Shown here: in pieces, positions 44,019 through 53,181 of the stretch
Numbering within the stretch: position 1 is the first letter of the stretch
Layout: every line of letters starts with the position of its first letter
Assembly: GCF_001427585.1 (NCBI RefSeq)
Contig: NZ_LMGY01000018.1
Span: 62,001-126,000, forward strand
Length of the DNA: 64,000 nucleotides
DNA from: Pseudoxanthomonas sp. Root630
Lineage (GTDB): Bacteria; Pseudomonadota; Gammaproteobacteria; Xanthomonadales; Xanthomonadaceae
Direction: 5' to 3'
Program-made: the position numbers and the translations under genes
The notes under the pieces: generated by a model
Databases searched by the model: none
What the model was told of the DNA's origin: nothing
The model's input: only the letters and a program-made list of their open reading frames with translations

Positions 44019-45599
44019 ATGTCCTTTGCAGTTCCCGCCTGCCTGCGCTACTGGCCTGTCCTGGCCACCTTGTCCCTGCTGCTGGTCTCGCCCCTCTCCC
44101 ATGCCCAGCGCGTTTCCGCGCGTGACCGCACCGCGGTGGAAGCCCTGGAGCAGCGCATGGCCGCCGCCGAGAAACGCTACCGCGACGGGCTGGTGCTGGT
44201 GGCCAACAGCGATCCCCGCGGGGCGGGCGAGAGCGACGCGGCGCTGGAGGACATGGAGGACGTGCTGGACGCCTGCATCAAGCAGCGCGGCTGCCAGGTC
44301 CATACGCTGCTGGCCAGCTACAAGCGCCTGCTGAAGGACAACACCGACGGGCAGTCCGCCGGGGCGGAAGACGAGGGCGAGGCGATCGACGCGCTGGACG
44401 ACGGTACCGACCACGCGACGCCCGCCGGCACCGCCGTGCCCGAGACGGCCCGCACCGCGACGCTGCTCAACGACCAGCGGCACGCCTTCGACCGCATGGT
44501 CGAGTACAACCCGGCCATCCAGGCCGGCATCCGCCGCTGGCTCACCGACATGCGGCCCGCATTGATCGACAGTTACGAGAACTACCAGAACATGCGCGCC
44601 GAGCTGTATCCGGCCTGGGAGCGTAGCGGTCTGCCGGAGGCGCTGCTGTTCGGCATCATGGCCAAGGAATCCAACGGCAAGGTGCATTCGACCTCGCGCG
44701 CCGGCGCGGCGGGGCCCATGCAGTTCATGTTCAACACCGGCGCGCGCTTCGGGCTCGGCCGCGATGCCAGCGGCTTCGATACGCGCTACGACCCCTATGC
44801 GTCCGGCCAGGCCAGCGCCGCGTACATCAACGAGCGCATGCGCGGCCTGAACAACAACATCGAACTGGCGCTCGCCGCGTACAACGGCGGAGAAGGCCGT
44901 GCCGCGCGCGTCTATCGCGAAAACAGCGGCCTCGGTTTCTGGGACGACGTGGTCTACAGCCAGTTCCCCGGCGAGACGCGCGACTACGTGCCGATGGTGA
45001 TCGCGGCGGCGTGGCTGTTCCTGCACCCGCGGCAGTACGGGCTGGAATTCCCCAAGGTCAACGCGCAGCCCGCGCCGCTGAAACTGGCGCGCGACGCCTC
45101 GATCTACGAGCTGACCATCTGCCTGGGCAACGGGGGTACCCGAGAGGGCTACATGCGCACGCTGCGCAACCTCAATCCGCGCTACCAGGCGGAGACCTGG
45201 CTTCCGGCCGGCACGACGCTGAAGGCGAATGCGCGCATCGCGGGTCTCTACTCGCGCTACTGCATCAATGGCCCGCGCGCCGAACTGGCACGCACCCTGG
45301 TCAGCGCCGACCCCGCGGCTGCCATCCGTCGCGCCCAACTCACCGGCAACGTCGCTGTAGGCGACGTGACGCCCGTGGTCGGTGTGCCCACCACGGTGGC
45401 CACCGGCGAGCCCAAGCCCGCCGAACCCAAGGCCAAGCAGGCCCGTGAGTACCGCGTCGCCAAGGGCGACACGCTGGGGCGCATCTCCAAGCGCTTCCAG
45501 TGCGACCAGAAGAAGCTCGCACGCGCGAACAACCTGAAGGCACCGGCATACGCCGTGCGACCGGGCCAGGAGCTCACGCTGGAAAGTTGCAAGAAATAG
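44019..45599 (+). CDS. mltD: MltD-like lytic transglycosylase with LysM domain
   Basis: A 526-residue peptidoglycan-cleaving enzyme. A signal peptide (LATLSLLLVSPLSHAQ) is followed by a Glu/Asp-rich region, then the transglycosylase domain (about 200-360) with catalytic Glu217 in IMAKESNGKVHSTSRAGAAGPMQFM and ALAAYNGGEGRAARV. A single C-terminal LysM domain (about 475-522: REYRVAKGDTLGRISKRFQC) binds glycan. E. coli MltD has two LysM repeats and a lipobox; neither is seen here. TACCCT upstream (43985-43990) may be the -10 box. Confidence 0.9.
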   Translation: MSFAVPACLRYWPVLATLSLLLVSPLSHAQRVSARDRTAVEALEQRMAAAEKRYRDGLVLVANSDPRGAGESDAALEDMEDVLDACIKQRGCQVHTLLASYKRLLKDNTDGQSAGAEDEGEAIDALDDGTDHATPAGTAVPETARTATLLNDQRHAFDRMVEYNPAIQAGIRRWLTDMRPALIDSYENYQNMRAELYPAWERSGLPEALLFGIMAKESNGKVHSTSRAGAAGPMQFMFNTGARFGLGRDASGFDTRYDPYASGQASAAYINERMRGLNNNIELALAAYNGGEGRAARVYRENSGLGFWDDVVYSQFPGETRDYVPMVIAAAWLFLHPRQYGLEFPKVNAQPAPLKLARDASIYELTICLGNGGTREGYMRTLRNLNPRYQAETWLPAGTTLKANARIAGLYSRYCINGPRAELARTLVSADPAAAIRRAQLTGNVAVGDVTPVVGVPTTVATGEPKPAEPKAKQAREYRVAKGDTLGRISKRFQCDQKKLARANNLKAPAYAVRPGQELTLESCKK

Positions 45600-45602
45600 C
45601 CG

Positions 45603-46298
45603 ATGGCGACGCCCACGGAAGGCAGTCGCATCGGCTGGACGTTCGCCATCGCCGCCAGCGCGGCGTTGGCGATCCTCGGCGCCGAGATCGAAGGGCTACG
45701 CGGCCTGCACTATGTCTTCAAGCCGCTGACGACGTTGCTGATCCTGGCGATGGCGTGCCGGCGGCCGGACGATGCCGGGCCGTACCGGCGCTGGATCGCC
45801 GTCGGCCTGGTGCTGTCCACGGCAGGCGATATCTTCCTGATGTTGCCGTTCGACGGATTCGTGTTCGGCCTGGGCAGTTTCCTGCTGGCCCACCTCGCGT
45901 ATCTGTGGGCCCTGCGCCAGCGCGGCGGATGGTGGCGTGTGCGCTGGCCCGTCTTGGTCTACGCCGTCGTTGCGTCGTGCGTGCTTGCGCGGCTGTGGCC
46001 CGGTTTGCCGAACGAACTGAAGCTGCCCGTGATCGTCTACGTCATCGCCCTGGCCGGCATGGCGGCACAGGCCGCAAGCGTGTGGCGCGAGCACCCCGAC
46101 GCATCGACCCGTGTCGCGGCGGTCGGCGGTGCGTTCTTCGTAGCGTCGGACGCGCTACTGGCGCTCGATCGCTTCAGCGCGCCCATGCTGCATGCGAATG
46201 CGTTGGTGCTCGCGTCGTATTGGATTGCGCAAGCCTGCATTGCGTCGTCCGTCTTTGCGCTGCGCGAAGCGCAACCACGACATCGTCCGATCGCGTAA
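45603..46298 (+). CDS. YhhN family membrane protein (lysoplasmalogenase-like)
   Basis: A 231-residue integral membrane protein with about eight hydrophobic segments. YhhN/TMEM86 signatures are KPLTTLLILAMA, GLVLSTAGDIFLMLPFDGFVFGLGSFLLAHLAYL and VGGAFFVASDALLALDRF. Animal relatives hydrolyse lysoplasmalogens, but bacterial members are mostly untested. It starts 3 bases after the transglycosylase stop, so it is cotranscribed. Confidence 0.85.
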   Translation: MATPTEGSRIGWTFAIAASAALAILGAEIEGLRGLHYVFKPLTTLLILAMACRRPDDAGPYRRWIAVGLVLSTAGDIFLMLPFDGFVFGLGSFLLAHLAYLWALRQRGGWWRVRWPVLVYAVVASCVLARLWPGLPNELKLPVIVYVIALAGMAAQAASVWREHPDASTRVAAVGGAFFVASDALLALDRFSAPMLHANALVLASYWIAQACIASSVFALREAQPRHRPIA

Positions 46299-46470
46299 AT
46301 ACCTGTACGTAAATGGATGAAGGCTTCGCGACCCGGAGCGGCACCTCGTCTTTCGTGCGCGCACCTGCCACTGAGCGCGTGAACTGTGCGCCCCGGCGCG
46401 TTCGCTGGCCCATCGCGGGAGTACACATGCACCGCTGACCCGTCAGCGTATCCATCACAAGGAGATAGTC

Positions 46471-46692
46471 ATGTCTATCAAAACGTTTCTGCTCTCGTCC
46501 GCATGCGTAGCCGCGTTGGCGCTTGGATTCTCGTTCACCTCAAAAGCCGACGATCCCTGTACGGAATGTTGGCTCGCCTGCGATCAGGCCTACAGGACGT
46601 GCATGCAGGGAGGGCAATACACGCCGGCCCAGTGCCGCACCAGCCTGAACACATGCCGATTCGTCACGTGCGGCAACTGCGATCCCCCTTGA
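46471..46692 (+). CDS. small exported protein with eight cysteines, unknown
   Basis: A 73-residue protein not recognised as any known family. A Sec signal peptide of 26 residues ends FTSKA before DDPC, leaving a 47-residue mature part with eight Cys (30, 33, 37, 44, 55, 62, 67, 70). The spacing is C-2-C-3-C-6-C-10-C-6-C-4-C-2-C, nearly a mirror image, which suggests a disulfide-linked two-helix hairpin or a metal site. AAGGAG lies 6 bases before the ATG. The 172 bases upstream hold no other gene. A hairpin and a glutaredoxin-like gene follow. Local base composition is a little lower in GC than the neighbours. A secreted peptide or a bacteriocin-like product is possible, but nothing proves it. 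Confidence 0.8.
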   Translation: MSIKTFLLSSACVAALALGFSFTSKADDPCTECWLACDQAYRTCMQGGQYTPAQCRTSLNTCRFVTCGNCDPP

Positions 46693-46707
46693 TCCGAGAG
46701 CGAGGCG

Positions 46708-46727
46708 CCGCGGGGGAAACCCCGCGG
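46708..46727 (+). other. GNRA-tetraloop hairpin between two cysteine genes
   Basis: CCGCGGGG pairs with CCCCGCGG around GAAA, a perfect 8-bp stem. It lies 16 bases after the Cys-rich gene and 43 before the glutaredoxin-like gene. No T run follows on the plus strand, so it may protect or pause the mRNA rather than end it. Confidence 0.6.
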
Positions 46728-46770
46728 TGTTGGAGGCACGCACGTACATCCAAGGTGTGGGGAGGTGCAC

Positions 46771-47178
46771 ATGAACATGAGAAGGATGCTTCCGCTCGTA
46801 TTGGTTGCCGCGGCCCTGGCGATAGGGCTTGGCGCGGGGCGCGCCTACAGCACCCACAAGCTGGAGAAGGCGGGTGCGCTGGTCGTGACGCAGGGCGACT
46901 ACGATCTCTACCTCGTGCGGCCGGACCAGGTTGCGTTCTATTCCCTCGCATCCTGTGGCGGGTGCAAGAAGACGCGGCAGTTGCTGCGGGAACTCGGCGT
47001 GGACTACGTGGAGCGCCCGGCGGATACGTCGACGGCGCATCGCCAGGAGCTGCAGCGGCTGGATGCAAAGCGCGTACCCGTCATCGTGATGGCGAACGCA
47101 AAGCTCGAGGGGTACGACCGTGACAGGATGGTCGCGCTGCTGGAAGAACAGGGCTACCTGCGCGAGACGGGACGTTGA
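46771..47178 (+). CDS. membrane-anchored glutaredoxin-like protein
   Basis: A 135-residue thioredoxin-fold protein. One transmembrane segment (about residues 6-24, LPLVLVAAALAIGLGAG) anchors it, so the catalytic part should face the periplasm. The redox motif is Cys62-Gly-Gly-Cys65 in FYSLASCGGCKKTRQLLRELGVDY, with the cis-Pro at 103 in RVPVIVMANAKLEGY. The glutaredoxin pattern of this type is normally cytoplasmic. GGAGG lies 5 bases before the ATG at 46771. Its place right behind a cysteine-rich exported protein suggests a redox partner. Confidence 0.8.
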   Translation: MNMRRMLPLVLVAAALAIGLGAGRAYSTHKLEKAGALVVTQGDYDLYLVRPDQVAFYSLASCGGCKKTRQLLRELGVDYVERPADTSTAHRQELQRLDAKRVPVIVMANAKLEGYDRDRMVALLEEQGYLRETGR

Positions 47179-47212
47179 GCTGCGAGTGCCGCCATACGTA
47201 GTGCTGCGCGCT

Positions 47213-48055
47213 CTATGAGCGGCGAGCCAACGCCTGTCCCAGCCTGACGGGCGACTCCGCATGCAGCTCCGGTGCCAGCGTCGCCACGCCGGGCGGCAGC
47301 AGCACGATCACCGTGGAGCCGTAGTTGAAACGCGCCATCTCCGCGAAACGCTCCAGCGTGATGCCCTTGCCGCGGTAGTCCTTGCGGGTGATCGCGGTGC
47401 CGTAGGCGGGGATCTCCTCGCCGCTCCACACCGTTTCCACGCCCGAGACGAGCAGCGCGCCGACCATCACCGAGACCATCGGGCCGAAGTCGGTGTCGAA
47501 GTGGCAGACCAGGCGTTCGTTGCGGGCGAACAGGCGCGGCACGTTCGCCACCGCGTCGGTGCCCACGCTGAAGAGGCGGCCGGGCACGTGCACGGTCTCC
47601 CGCAGCGTGCCGGTCCACGGCATGTGCACGCGGTGGTAGTCGCGTGGCGACAGGTAGACCGTCGCGAACAAGCCGTTCCGGAACGGCTCGGCCGCCACGG
47701 CATCGCCCAGCAGTTCGGCGGCCGTGAACGACTGCCCCTTGGCCTGGAAGATGCGGCCATCCTCGATCGGCCCGCACTGGCTGATATGGCCGTCGGCAGG
47801 CATCAGCAGCGCGCGCGGGTCGGCATCGGCCACGCGTGCGCCAGGCTTCAGGGCGCGGGTGAAGAAGGCATTGAAGCTGGGATAGGCGCGCGGATCGGGA
47901 TCGGCGGCCTCGGACAGATCGACGTTGAACTTCTTCGTCACCGTATCGATCAGCCAGCGGCTGGTCGCGGGCGAGGTGGAATACGCCAGCCGGCGCGCCA
48001 GCGACGACAGGAAGCGATGCGGCAGGACGTAGGTCAGCGAGGTCAGCAGGCTCAT
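47213..48055 (-). CDS. psd: phosphatidylserine decarboxylase
   Basis: Psd makes phosphatidylethanolamine at the inner membrane. The 280-residue proenzyme has LSRxxG-like features: [67 protein letters not shown], and the self-cleavage Gly-Ser near the end in [14 protein letters not shown], where Ser becomes the pyruvoyl group. The start overlaps the upstream sco gene stop by 4 bases. It is convergent with the glutaredoxin-like gene. Confidence 0.95.
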   Translation of the reverse strand: MSLLTSLTYVLPHRFLSSLARRLAYSTSPATSRWLIDTVTKKFNVDLSEAADPDPRAYPSFNAFFTRALKPGARVADADPRALLMPADGHISQCGPIEDGRIFQAKGQSFTAAELLGDAVAAEPFRNGLFATVYLSPRDYHRVHMPWTGTLRETVHVPGRLFSVGTDAVANVPRLFARNERLVCHFDTDFGPMVSVMVGALLVSGVETVWSGEEIPAYGTAITRKDYRGKGITLERFAEMARFNYGSTVIVLLPPGVATLAPELHAESPVRLGQALARRS

Positions 48056-48705
48056 TTCGACGAGGCCTCGGTCAGCGCGCGCATGTCCGCGGCGATCGCC
48101 TTGGGCTGGAACGGCGGACGGATCAGGCCGGCCAGCCGCCCTTGCGGGTCCAGCACGCCGATCGCGGAGGAGTGGTCCATGCTGTAGTCGTTCGGGTTCT
48201 GGTCGAAGCCATCGCCCGGCACCTTCATGAAGACGAAGCCCAGCGATTTGGCGAAGTTCTCCAGCGTCGGCACGTCCGCGGTCGCGGCCATCGTGTCGGG
48301 GTGGAAGGCATGCGCGTACTCGCCGATGCGGGTCGGCGTGTCGCGTTCCGGATCCACCGACACGAACAGCACGCGCGGACGGGTGGAGTCGGGCAGGTCC
48401 TTCCACTGCGCCTGCGCCTGGGCGAGTTCGGCCAGCGTGGTGGGGCACACGTCGGGGCAGAAGGTGAAGCCCAGGAACACCAGCGTCCAATGGCCCTTGA
48501 GTTCGCCGTCGGCCAGCTGGGTGCCGTCGGACTGGCGCAGCGAGAACGGCGGCAGCGGGCGCGCCTGCGGGAACAGGGTCACCGCCTCGGTGGCCGGCCA
48601 TTGCGTCGCCGGCGTCACCGGGCCGAAGAACTTCTGCGCGGCCAGCAGGCCCAGGCCGGCGGCCAGCGCCAGGACGAGGATGAGGCCGATCTTCTTGTTG
48701 AACAT
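48052..48705 (-). CDS. SCO1/SenC family copper chaperone
   Basis: A 217-residue membrane-anchored thioredoxin-fold protein, thought to deliver copper to the CuA centre of cytochrome c oxidase. The N-terminal anchor is residues 6-24. The copper ligands are Cys83 and Cys87 ([13 protein letters not shown]) and His178 ([10 protein letters not shown]). The ATG at 48705 ([10 protein letters not shown]) is chosen over one 17 codons upstream that lacks a ribosome site. The coupling to psd by an ATGA overlap is notable because the two pathways are unrelated. Confidence 0.93.
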   Translation of the reverse strand: MFNKKIGLILVLALAAGLGLLAAQKFFGPVTPATQWPATEAVTLFPQARPLPPFSLRQSDGTQLADGELKGHWTLVFLGFTFCPDVCPTTLAELAQAQAQWKDLPDSTRPRVLFVSVDPERDTPTRIGEYAHAFHPDTMAATADVPTLENFAKSLGFVFMKVPGDGFDQNPNDYSMDHSSAIGVLDPQGRLAGLIRPPFQPKAIAADMRALTEASSK

Positions 48706-48796
48706 GCGCTGGGGATTCCCACGAAGGAGGGCACGGCCCGCGGGCCGGGGCCGCATGGGCGCGGCGGGAAGGGGGCCATGATACCGGGGCAGCCCC

Positions 48797-48802
48797 TATA
48801 AT
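48797..48802 (+). promoter_or_regulatory. TATAAT -10 element of prmB
   Basis: A perfect TATAAT lies 41 bases before the prmB ATG. No convincing -35 is seen. Confidence 0.5.
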
Positions 48803-48843
48803 CGGCGGCCTTCGCCGTCCCGGCGTCTTCACAAGCTCTTGCC

Positions 48844-49773
48844 ATGACCGCCGACGCCGCCGCCGAACTGCACACCATCATCGACCTGATCCGCTACGGC
48901 GCCAGCCGTTTCAACGCCGCCGGCCTGACTTTCGGCCACAGCTACGACAACGCGCTGGACGAGGCGACCTTCCTGGTGCTGCACACCCTGCACCTGCCGC
49001 CGGACCTCGGCCCGGCCTATGGCCAGGCGCGCGTCACCACGCCGGAGAAGGCGCAGGTGCTGGCACTGTTCGAGCGCCGCGTGGACGAACGCGTGCCGGT
49101 CGCCTATCTGACGGGCGAAGCCTGGTTCGCTGGCCTGAGCTTCAAGAGCGACGCGCGCGCACTGGTGCCGCGCTCGCCGATCGCCGAGCTGATCGAGGCC
49201 GGGTTCGAGCCCTGGCTGGGCGGCCGCGAGGTCAATCGCGCGCTCGACCTGTGCACCGGCTCGGGCTGCATCGCCATCGCGATGGGGCATTACCACCCCG
49301 ATTGGCAGGTCGACGGCGCCGACATCAGCGACGACGCCCTGGCGCTGTCGGCCGAGAACAAGGCGCGCCTGCATGCGGACAATGTCCACTTCGTGAAGTC
49401 GGACCTGTTCGCCGGCCTGACCGGCCGCCACTACGACCTGATCGTCACCAACCCGCCGTACGTCACCAACGACGAGACCGATGCGCTGCCGAAGGAGTAC
49501 TCCTTCGAGCCGGAACTCGGCCTGCGCGCCGGCGACGACGGTCTGGACCTGGTGCTGAAGATCCTCCGCGATGCGCCGCTGCACCTGAGCCAGGACGGCC
49601 TGCTGATCTGCGAAGTGGGCGAGTCCGAACACGCGCTGGTGAAGCTGCTGCCGGATGTCGAATTCGCCTGGATCGAATTCAAGGTGGGCCAGATGGGCAT
49701 TTTCGCGGTCGAATGCGCCGAACTGATCCGCCACAGCGCGCGCATCACCGCGCTCGCCGCCACCCGGAAATAA
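48844..49773 (+). CDS. prmB: ribosomal protein L3 glutamine methyltransferase PrmB
   Basis: A 309-residue SAM-dependent N5-glutamine methyltransferase. The N-terminal helical domain is followed by [28 protein letters not shown], the SAM loop [13 protein letters not shown] and the catalytic NPPY in [20 protein letters not shown] and the position directly before aroC are typical of PrmB rather than PrmC. Confidence 0.95.
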   Translation: MTADAAAELHTIIDLIRYGASRFNAAGLTFGHSYDNALDEATFLVLHTLHLPPDLGPAYGQARVTTPEKAQVLALFERRVDERVPVAYLTGEAWFAGLSFKSDARALVPRSPIAELIEAGFEPWLGGREVNRALDLCTGSGCIAIAMGHYHPDWQVDGADISDDALALSAENKARLHADNVHFVKSDLFAGLTGRHYDLIVTNPPYVTNDETDALPKEYSFEPELGLRAGDDGLDLVLKILRDAPLHLSQDGLLICEVGESEHALVKLLPDVEFAWIEFKVGQMGIFAVECAELIRHSARITALAATRK

Positions 49774-49912
49774 AGCGCCGGAATCCCCTGCAGTGCCCGC
49801 AGCGGTTGCGCCTGCAACGGTCGCGGACGACGTTGGCGCACTGCACAATAGGGCGGCCGGTATGCGATGCTTGAAGACCCGGCACCGATAGTTCCCATCC
49901 GCGGAGCGGCGC

Positions 49913-51016
49913 TTGAGCAGCAACAGTTTCGGAAAACTCCTGACGGTCACCACGTTCGGCGAATCGCACGGGCCGGCGATCGGCTGCGTGGTGGACGGGT
50001 GTCCGCCCGGGCTGGAAATCGCGCCGGAAGAATTCCGCCACGACCTGGAACGCCGCGCCACCGGCAAGTCGCGGCATACGTCCGCGCGCCGCGAGGCCGA
50101 CGAGGTCGAGATCCTCAGCGGCGTGTACGAAGGCCGCACCACCGGCACGCCGATCGCGCTGCTGATCCGCAACACCGACCAGCGCAGCAAGGACTACGCC
50201 GACATCGCGCGGCAGTTCCGTCCCGGCCATGCCGACTACACCTACTGGCAGAAGTACGGCATCCGCGATCCGCGCGGCGGTGGACGCTCGTCCGCACGCG
50301 AAACCACGATGCGCGTGGCCGCCGGTGTGATCGCCAAGAAGTGGCTGCAGCAGCGTTACGGCGTGCGCGTGCGCGGTTATCTGTCGCAGCTCGGGCCGAT
50401 CACGCCCGAGGGCTTCGCGTGGAGCGCGGTGGAGGACAACCCGTTCTTCTGGCCGTGTGCTGCGCAGGTACCGGCGCTGGAAACCTACATGGACGCGCTG
50501 CGCAAGTCGGGCGACTCCATCGGCGCGCGCGTCAATGTCGTCGCCGACGGCGTGCCCGCCGGATGGGGCGAGCCGATCTACGGCAAGCTGGACGGCGATC
50601 TCGCCGCCGCGCTGATGAGCATCAACGCCGTCAAGGGCGTGGAGATCGGCGACGGTTTCGCGGCGGTCACGCAGAAGGGCACCGAGCATCGCGACCTGAT
50701 GACGCCGGACGGTTTCCTGTCCAACCATGCCGGCGGCATCCTCGGTGGCATCTCCACCGGGCAGCAGGTCACCGCGTCCATCGTGCTGAAGCCGACGTCC
50801 AGCCTGCGCCTGCCGGGTGCCACGGTGGACGTGGACGGCAACACCGTCGACGTCATCACCACCGGCCGCCACGACCCCTGCGTGGGCATCCGCGCCACGC
50901 CCATCGCCGAGGCGATGATGGCCCTGGTGTTGATGGACCAGGCGCTGCGCCACCGCGCGCAGTGCGGCGACGTCGGTGAGGTGCCGCCGCACGTGCCGGG
51001 CAGCGTCGATGGCTGA
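49913..51016 (+). CDS. aroC: chorismate synthase
   Basis: AroC makes chorismate from EPSP with reduced FMN, the last step of the shikimate pathway. The 367-residue protein has [19 protein letters not shown], the [34 protein letters not shown] block, [31 protein letters not shown], and [16 protein letters not shown] and [17 protein letters not shown] near the end. The start is TTG at 49913 with GGAG about 6 bases upstream; no nearer ATG fits the conserved [19 protein letters not shown] start. Confidence 0.97.
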   Translation: MSSNSFGKLLTVTTFGESHGPAIGCVVDGCPPGLEIAPEEFRHDLERRATGKSRHTSARREADEVEILSGVYEGRTTGTPIALLIRNTDQRSKDYADIARQFRPGHADYTYWQKYGIRDPRGGGRSSARETTMRVAAGVIAKKWLQQRYGVRVRGYLSQLGPITPEGFAWSAVEDNPFFWPCAAQVPALETYMDALRKSGDSIGARVNVVADGVPAGWGEPIYGKLDGDLAAALMSINAVKGVEIGDGFAAVTQKGTEHRDLMTPDGFLSNHAGGILGGISTGQQVTASIVLKPTSSLRLPGATVDVDGNTVDVITTGRHDPCVGIRATPIAEAMMALVLMDQALRHRAQCGDVGEVPPHVPGSVDG

Positions 51017-52043
51017 ATCGCGGCCGCGCGTCTGGGTGTCGCAACCGCTGTTCGACGATCTCGTCGGGCGGCTGGCGGCGCACTTCGACGTGCACGCGAC
51101 CGAGGTCGTCACCGAACACAGTCCGGAGGCCATCGCCGACGCGCTGCGCGACAGCGCCGGTGCGCTGGTCACGCTGAACGAGAAGATCGGCGCATCGCAG
51201 ATCGCGAGGGCACCGCACCTGCGTGCCATCGCCAACGTGGGCGTGGGCTACAACAACCTCGACATCCCCACGCTGACCGCGGCCGGCATCGTCGCCACCA
51301 ACACGCCGGACGTGCTCACCGAGACCACGGCGGATTTCGGCTTCGCGCTGCTGATGGCGACCGCACGCCGGATCACCGAGGCCGAGCGCTGGCTGCGCGA
51401 TGGCCAATGGCAGCAATGGTCGTTCAGCACGCTGCTGGGTGCCGATCTGCACGGCAGCACGCTGGGCATCGTCGGCATGGGTCGGATCGGGCAGGGCATC
51501 GCCCGCCGCGCGCGTGGCTTCGGCATGCGTACGCTGTACCACAACCGCAGCCGCCTGCCGGATACGGTCGAACGCGAATGCGGCGCGGGCTACACCGGCT
51601 TCGACGACCTCCTCGCCCAGGCCGACCATGTGGTGCTGGTGCTGCCGTATTCGTCGCAGGTCCACCACCTGATCGATGCCGCGGCGCTGGCGAAGATGAA
51701 GCCGACCGCGACGCTGGTGAACATCGCGCGCGGCGGCATCGTCGATGAAGTCGCGTTGGCCGACGCGTTGGCCAACGGCCGCCTCGCCGCTGCCGGCCTG
51801 GATGTCTACGAGGGCGAGCCCGCCGTGCGCCCGGAATTGCTGGCCCTGCGCAACGTGGTGCTCACGCCGCATATCGCCAGCGCCAGCCTGGCCACCCGTC
51901 GCGCCATGGTGGCGCTGGCGGTGGACAACCTGATCGCTGCACTGGGCGAAGGTCCGCAGGCCGGCCGTCCGCCGACGCCGGTGAATCCCGACGCGCTCGC
52001 CACCACCGCCGGCATCACCACCGCCAAACGACAGGGAGCCTGA
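51009..52043 (+). CDS. D-2-hydroxyacid dehydrogenase (glyoxylate/hydroxypyruvate reductase type)
   Basis: A 344-residue NAD(P)-dependent dehydrogenase. The Rossmann loop is [16 protein letters not shown], followed by HNRSRLP, suggesting NADPH preference. Catalytic residues appear as Arg in [10 protein letters not shown], Glu in DVYEGEP and His in [21 protein letters not shown] and [16 protein letters not shown] are normal. The start at 51009 overlaps aroC by 8 bases. It could act on glyoxylate, hydroxypyruvate or gluconate; the exact substrate is not set by sequence. Confidence 0.9.
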   Translation: MAESRPRVWVSQPLFDDLVGRLAAHFDVHATEVVTEHSPEAIADALRDSAGALVTLNEKIGASQIARAPHLRAIANVGVGYNNLDIPTLTAAGIVATNTPDVLTETTADFGFALLMATARRITEAERWLRDGQWQQWSFSTLLGADLHGSTLGIVGMGRIGQGIARRARGFGMRTLYHNRSRLPDTVERECGAGYTGFDDLLAQADHVVLVLPYSSQVHHLIDAAALAKMKPTATLVNIARGGIVDEVALADALANGRLAAAGLDVYEGEPAVRPELLALRNVVLTPHIASASLATRRAMVALAVDNLIAALGEGPQAGRPPTPVNPDALATTAGITTAKRQGA

Positions 52044-52117
52044 GGCACGCCCGCAGGTTCCCCGAACACAGCCTTCCTGTCCGCTGTCTTCAATCCCTTC
52101 TTTCGCGAATCCTTTCA

Positions 52118-53143
52118 ATGAGCAACCAGAACCGTAGCTTCACCGTCGCCGTCGTGGGTGCCACCGGCGCCGTCGGCGAAACCATGCTGTCCATCCTCGC
52201 CGAGCGCGACTTCCCGGTCGGCAAGCTCGTCCTGCTGGCCTCGGCGCGTTCCGCCGGCACGCAGGTCGAGTTCAAGGGCCAGAAGGTCGATGTGCTCGAC
52301 CTCGAAACGTTCGACCCCACCGGCGTGGACATCGCCCTGTTCTCCGCCGGTGGCGGGGTGTCCAAGGAATACGCGCCGAAGTTCGCCGCCGCCGGTGCGG
52401 TGGTGATCGACAACTCCTCGACCTTCCGGTACGACGCCGACGTGCCGCTGGTGGTGTCGGAGGTCAACCCGCATGCGGCGAAGAACCGCCCGCGCGGCAT
52501 CATCGCCAACCCCAACTGCTCGACCATGCAGCTGATGCCGGTGCTGGCGCCGATCCACCGCAAGTACGGCATCGAACGCATCAATGTGGCGACCTACCAG
52601 TCCGTGTCCGGCGCCGGCCGCTCCGGCCTGGAGGAACTGGGCCGGCAGACCGCCCAGCTGCTGGCGTTCCAGGAGATCGAGCCGAAGAAGTTCCAGGCGC
52701 AGATCGCCTTCAACCTGATCCCGCACATCGACGAATTCCTGCCCAACGGCTACACCAAGGAAGAGATGAAGCTGGTCTGGGAGACGCGCAAGATCCTCGA
52801 AGACGACAGCATCCAGGTGAACCCCACCGCGGTGCGCGTGCCGGTGTTCTATGGCCACTCCGAAGCCGTCAACATCGAGACGAAGGAGAAGATCACCCCG
52901 GAGCAGGCCCGCGAGCTGCTGCGCGCCGCACCGGGCGTGGAAGTGGTGGACGAGCACAAGGCGGGCGGCTATCCCACGCCGGTCACCCATGCCTCGGGCC
53001 GCGACCCCGTGTTCGTCGGCCGCATCCGCGAGGACTTCTCGCATCCGCGCGGCCTCAACCTGTGGGTGGTCGCCGACAACATCCGCAAGGGCGCGGCCCT
53101 GAACGCCGTGCAAGTGGCCGAACTGGTGGCGAACGGCGGCTGA
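52118..53143 (+). CDS. asd: aspartate-semialdehyde dehydrogenase
   Basis: Asd reduces aspartyl phosphate to the semialdehyde that feeds lysine, diaminopimelate, threonine and methionine. The 341-residue protein has the NADP loop VVGATGAVGETML, FSAGGGVSKEYAPKFAAAGAVVIDNSSTFR, catalytic Cys134 in ANPNCSTMQL, SVSGAGRSGLEEL and RVPVFYGHSEAVNIET with the active-site His. It starts at the ATG at 52118. Confidence 0.97.
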   Translation: MSNQNRSFTVAVVGATGAVGETMLSILAERDFPVGKLVLLASARSAGTQVEFKGQKVDVLDLETFDPTGVDIALFSAGGGVSKEYAPKFAAAGAVVIDNSSTFRYDADVPLVVSEVNPHAAKNRPRGIIANPNCSTMQLMPVLAPIHRKYGIERINVATYQSVSGAGRSGLEELGRQTAQLLAFQEIEPKKFQAQIAFNLIPHIDEFLPNGYTKEEMKLVWETRKILEDDSIQVNPTAVRVPVFYGHSEAVNIETKEKITPEQARELLRAAPGVEVVDEHKAGGYPTPVTHASGRDPVFVGRIREDFSHPRGLNLWVVADNIRKGAALNAVQVAELVANGG

Positions 53144-53181
53144 GCGGCTATAGTCGTGCCCGGGAAACATGGGGAAGGGCC

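Noticed and set aside
42381-45338. A 985-codon minus-strand frame running from the HerA-like gene through the transglycosylase gene
   Set aside because: Only the part up to 43883 shows family motifs; the remainder is antisense to the well-supported transglycosylase and has no conserved features.
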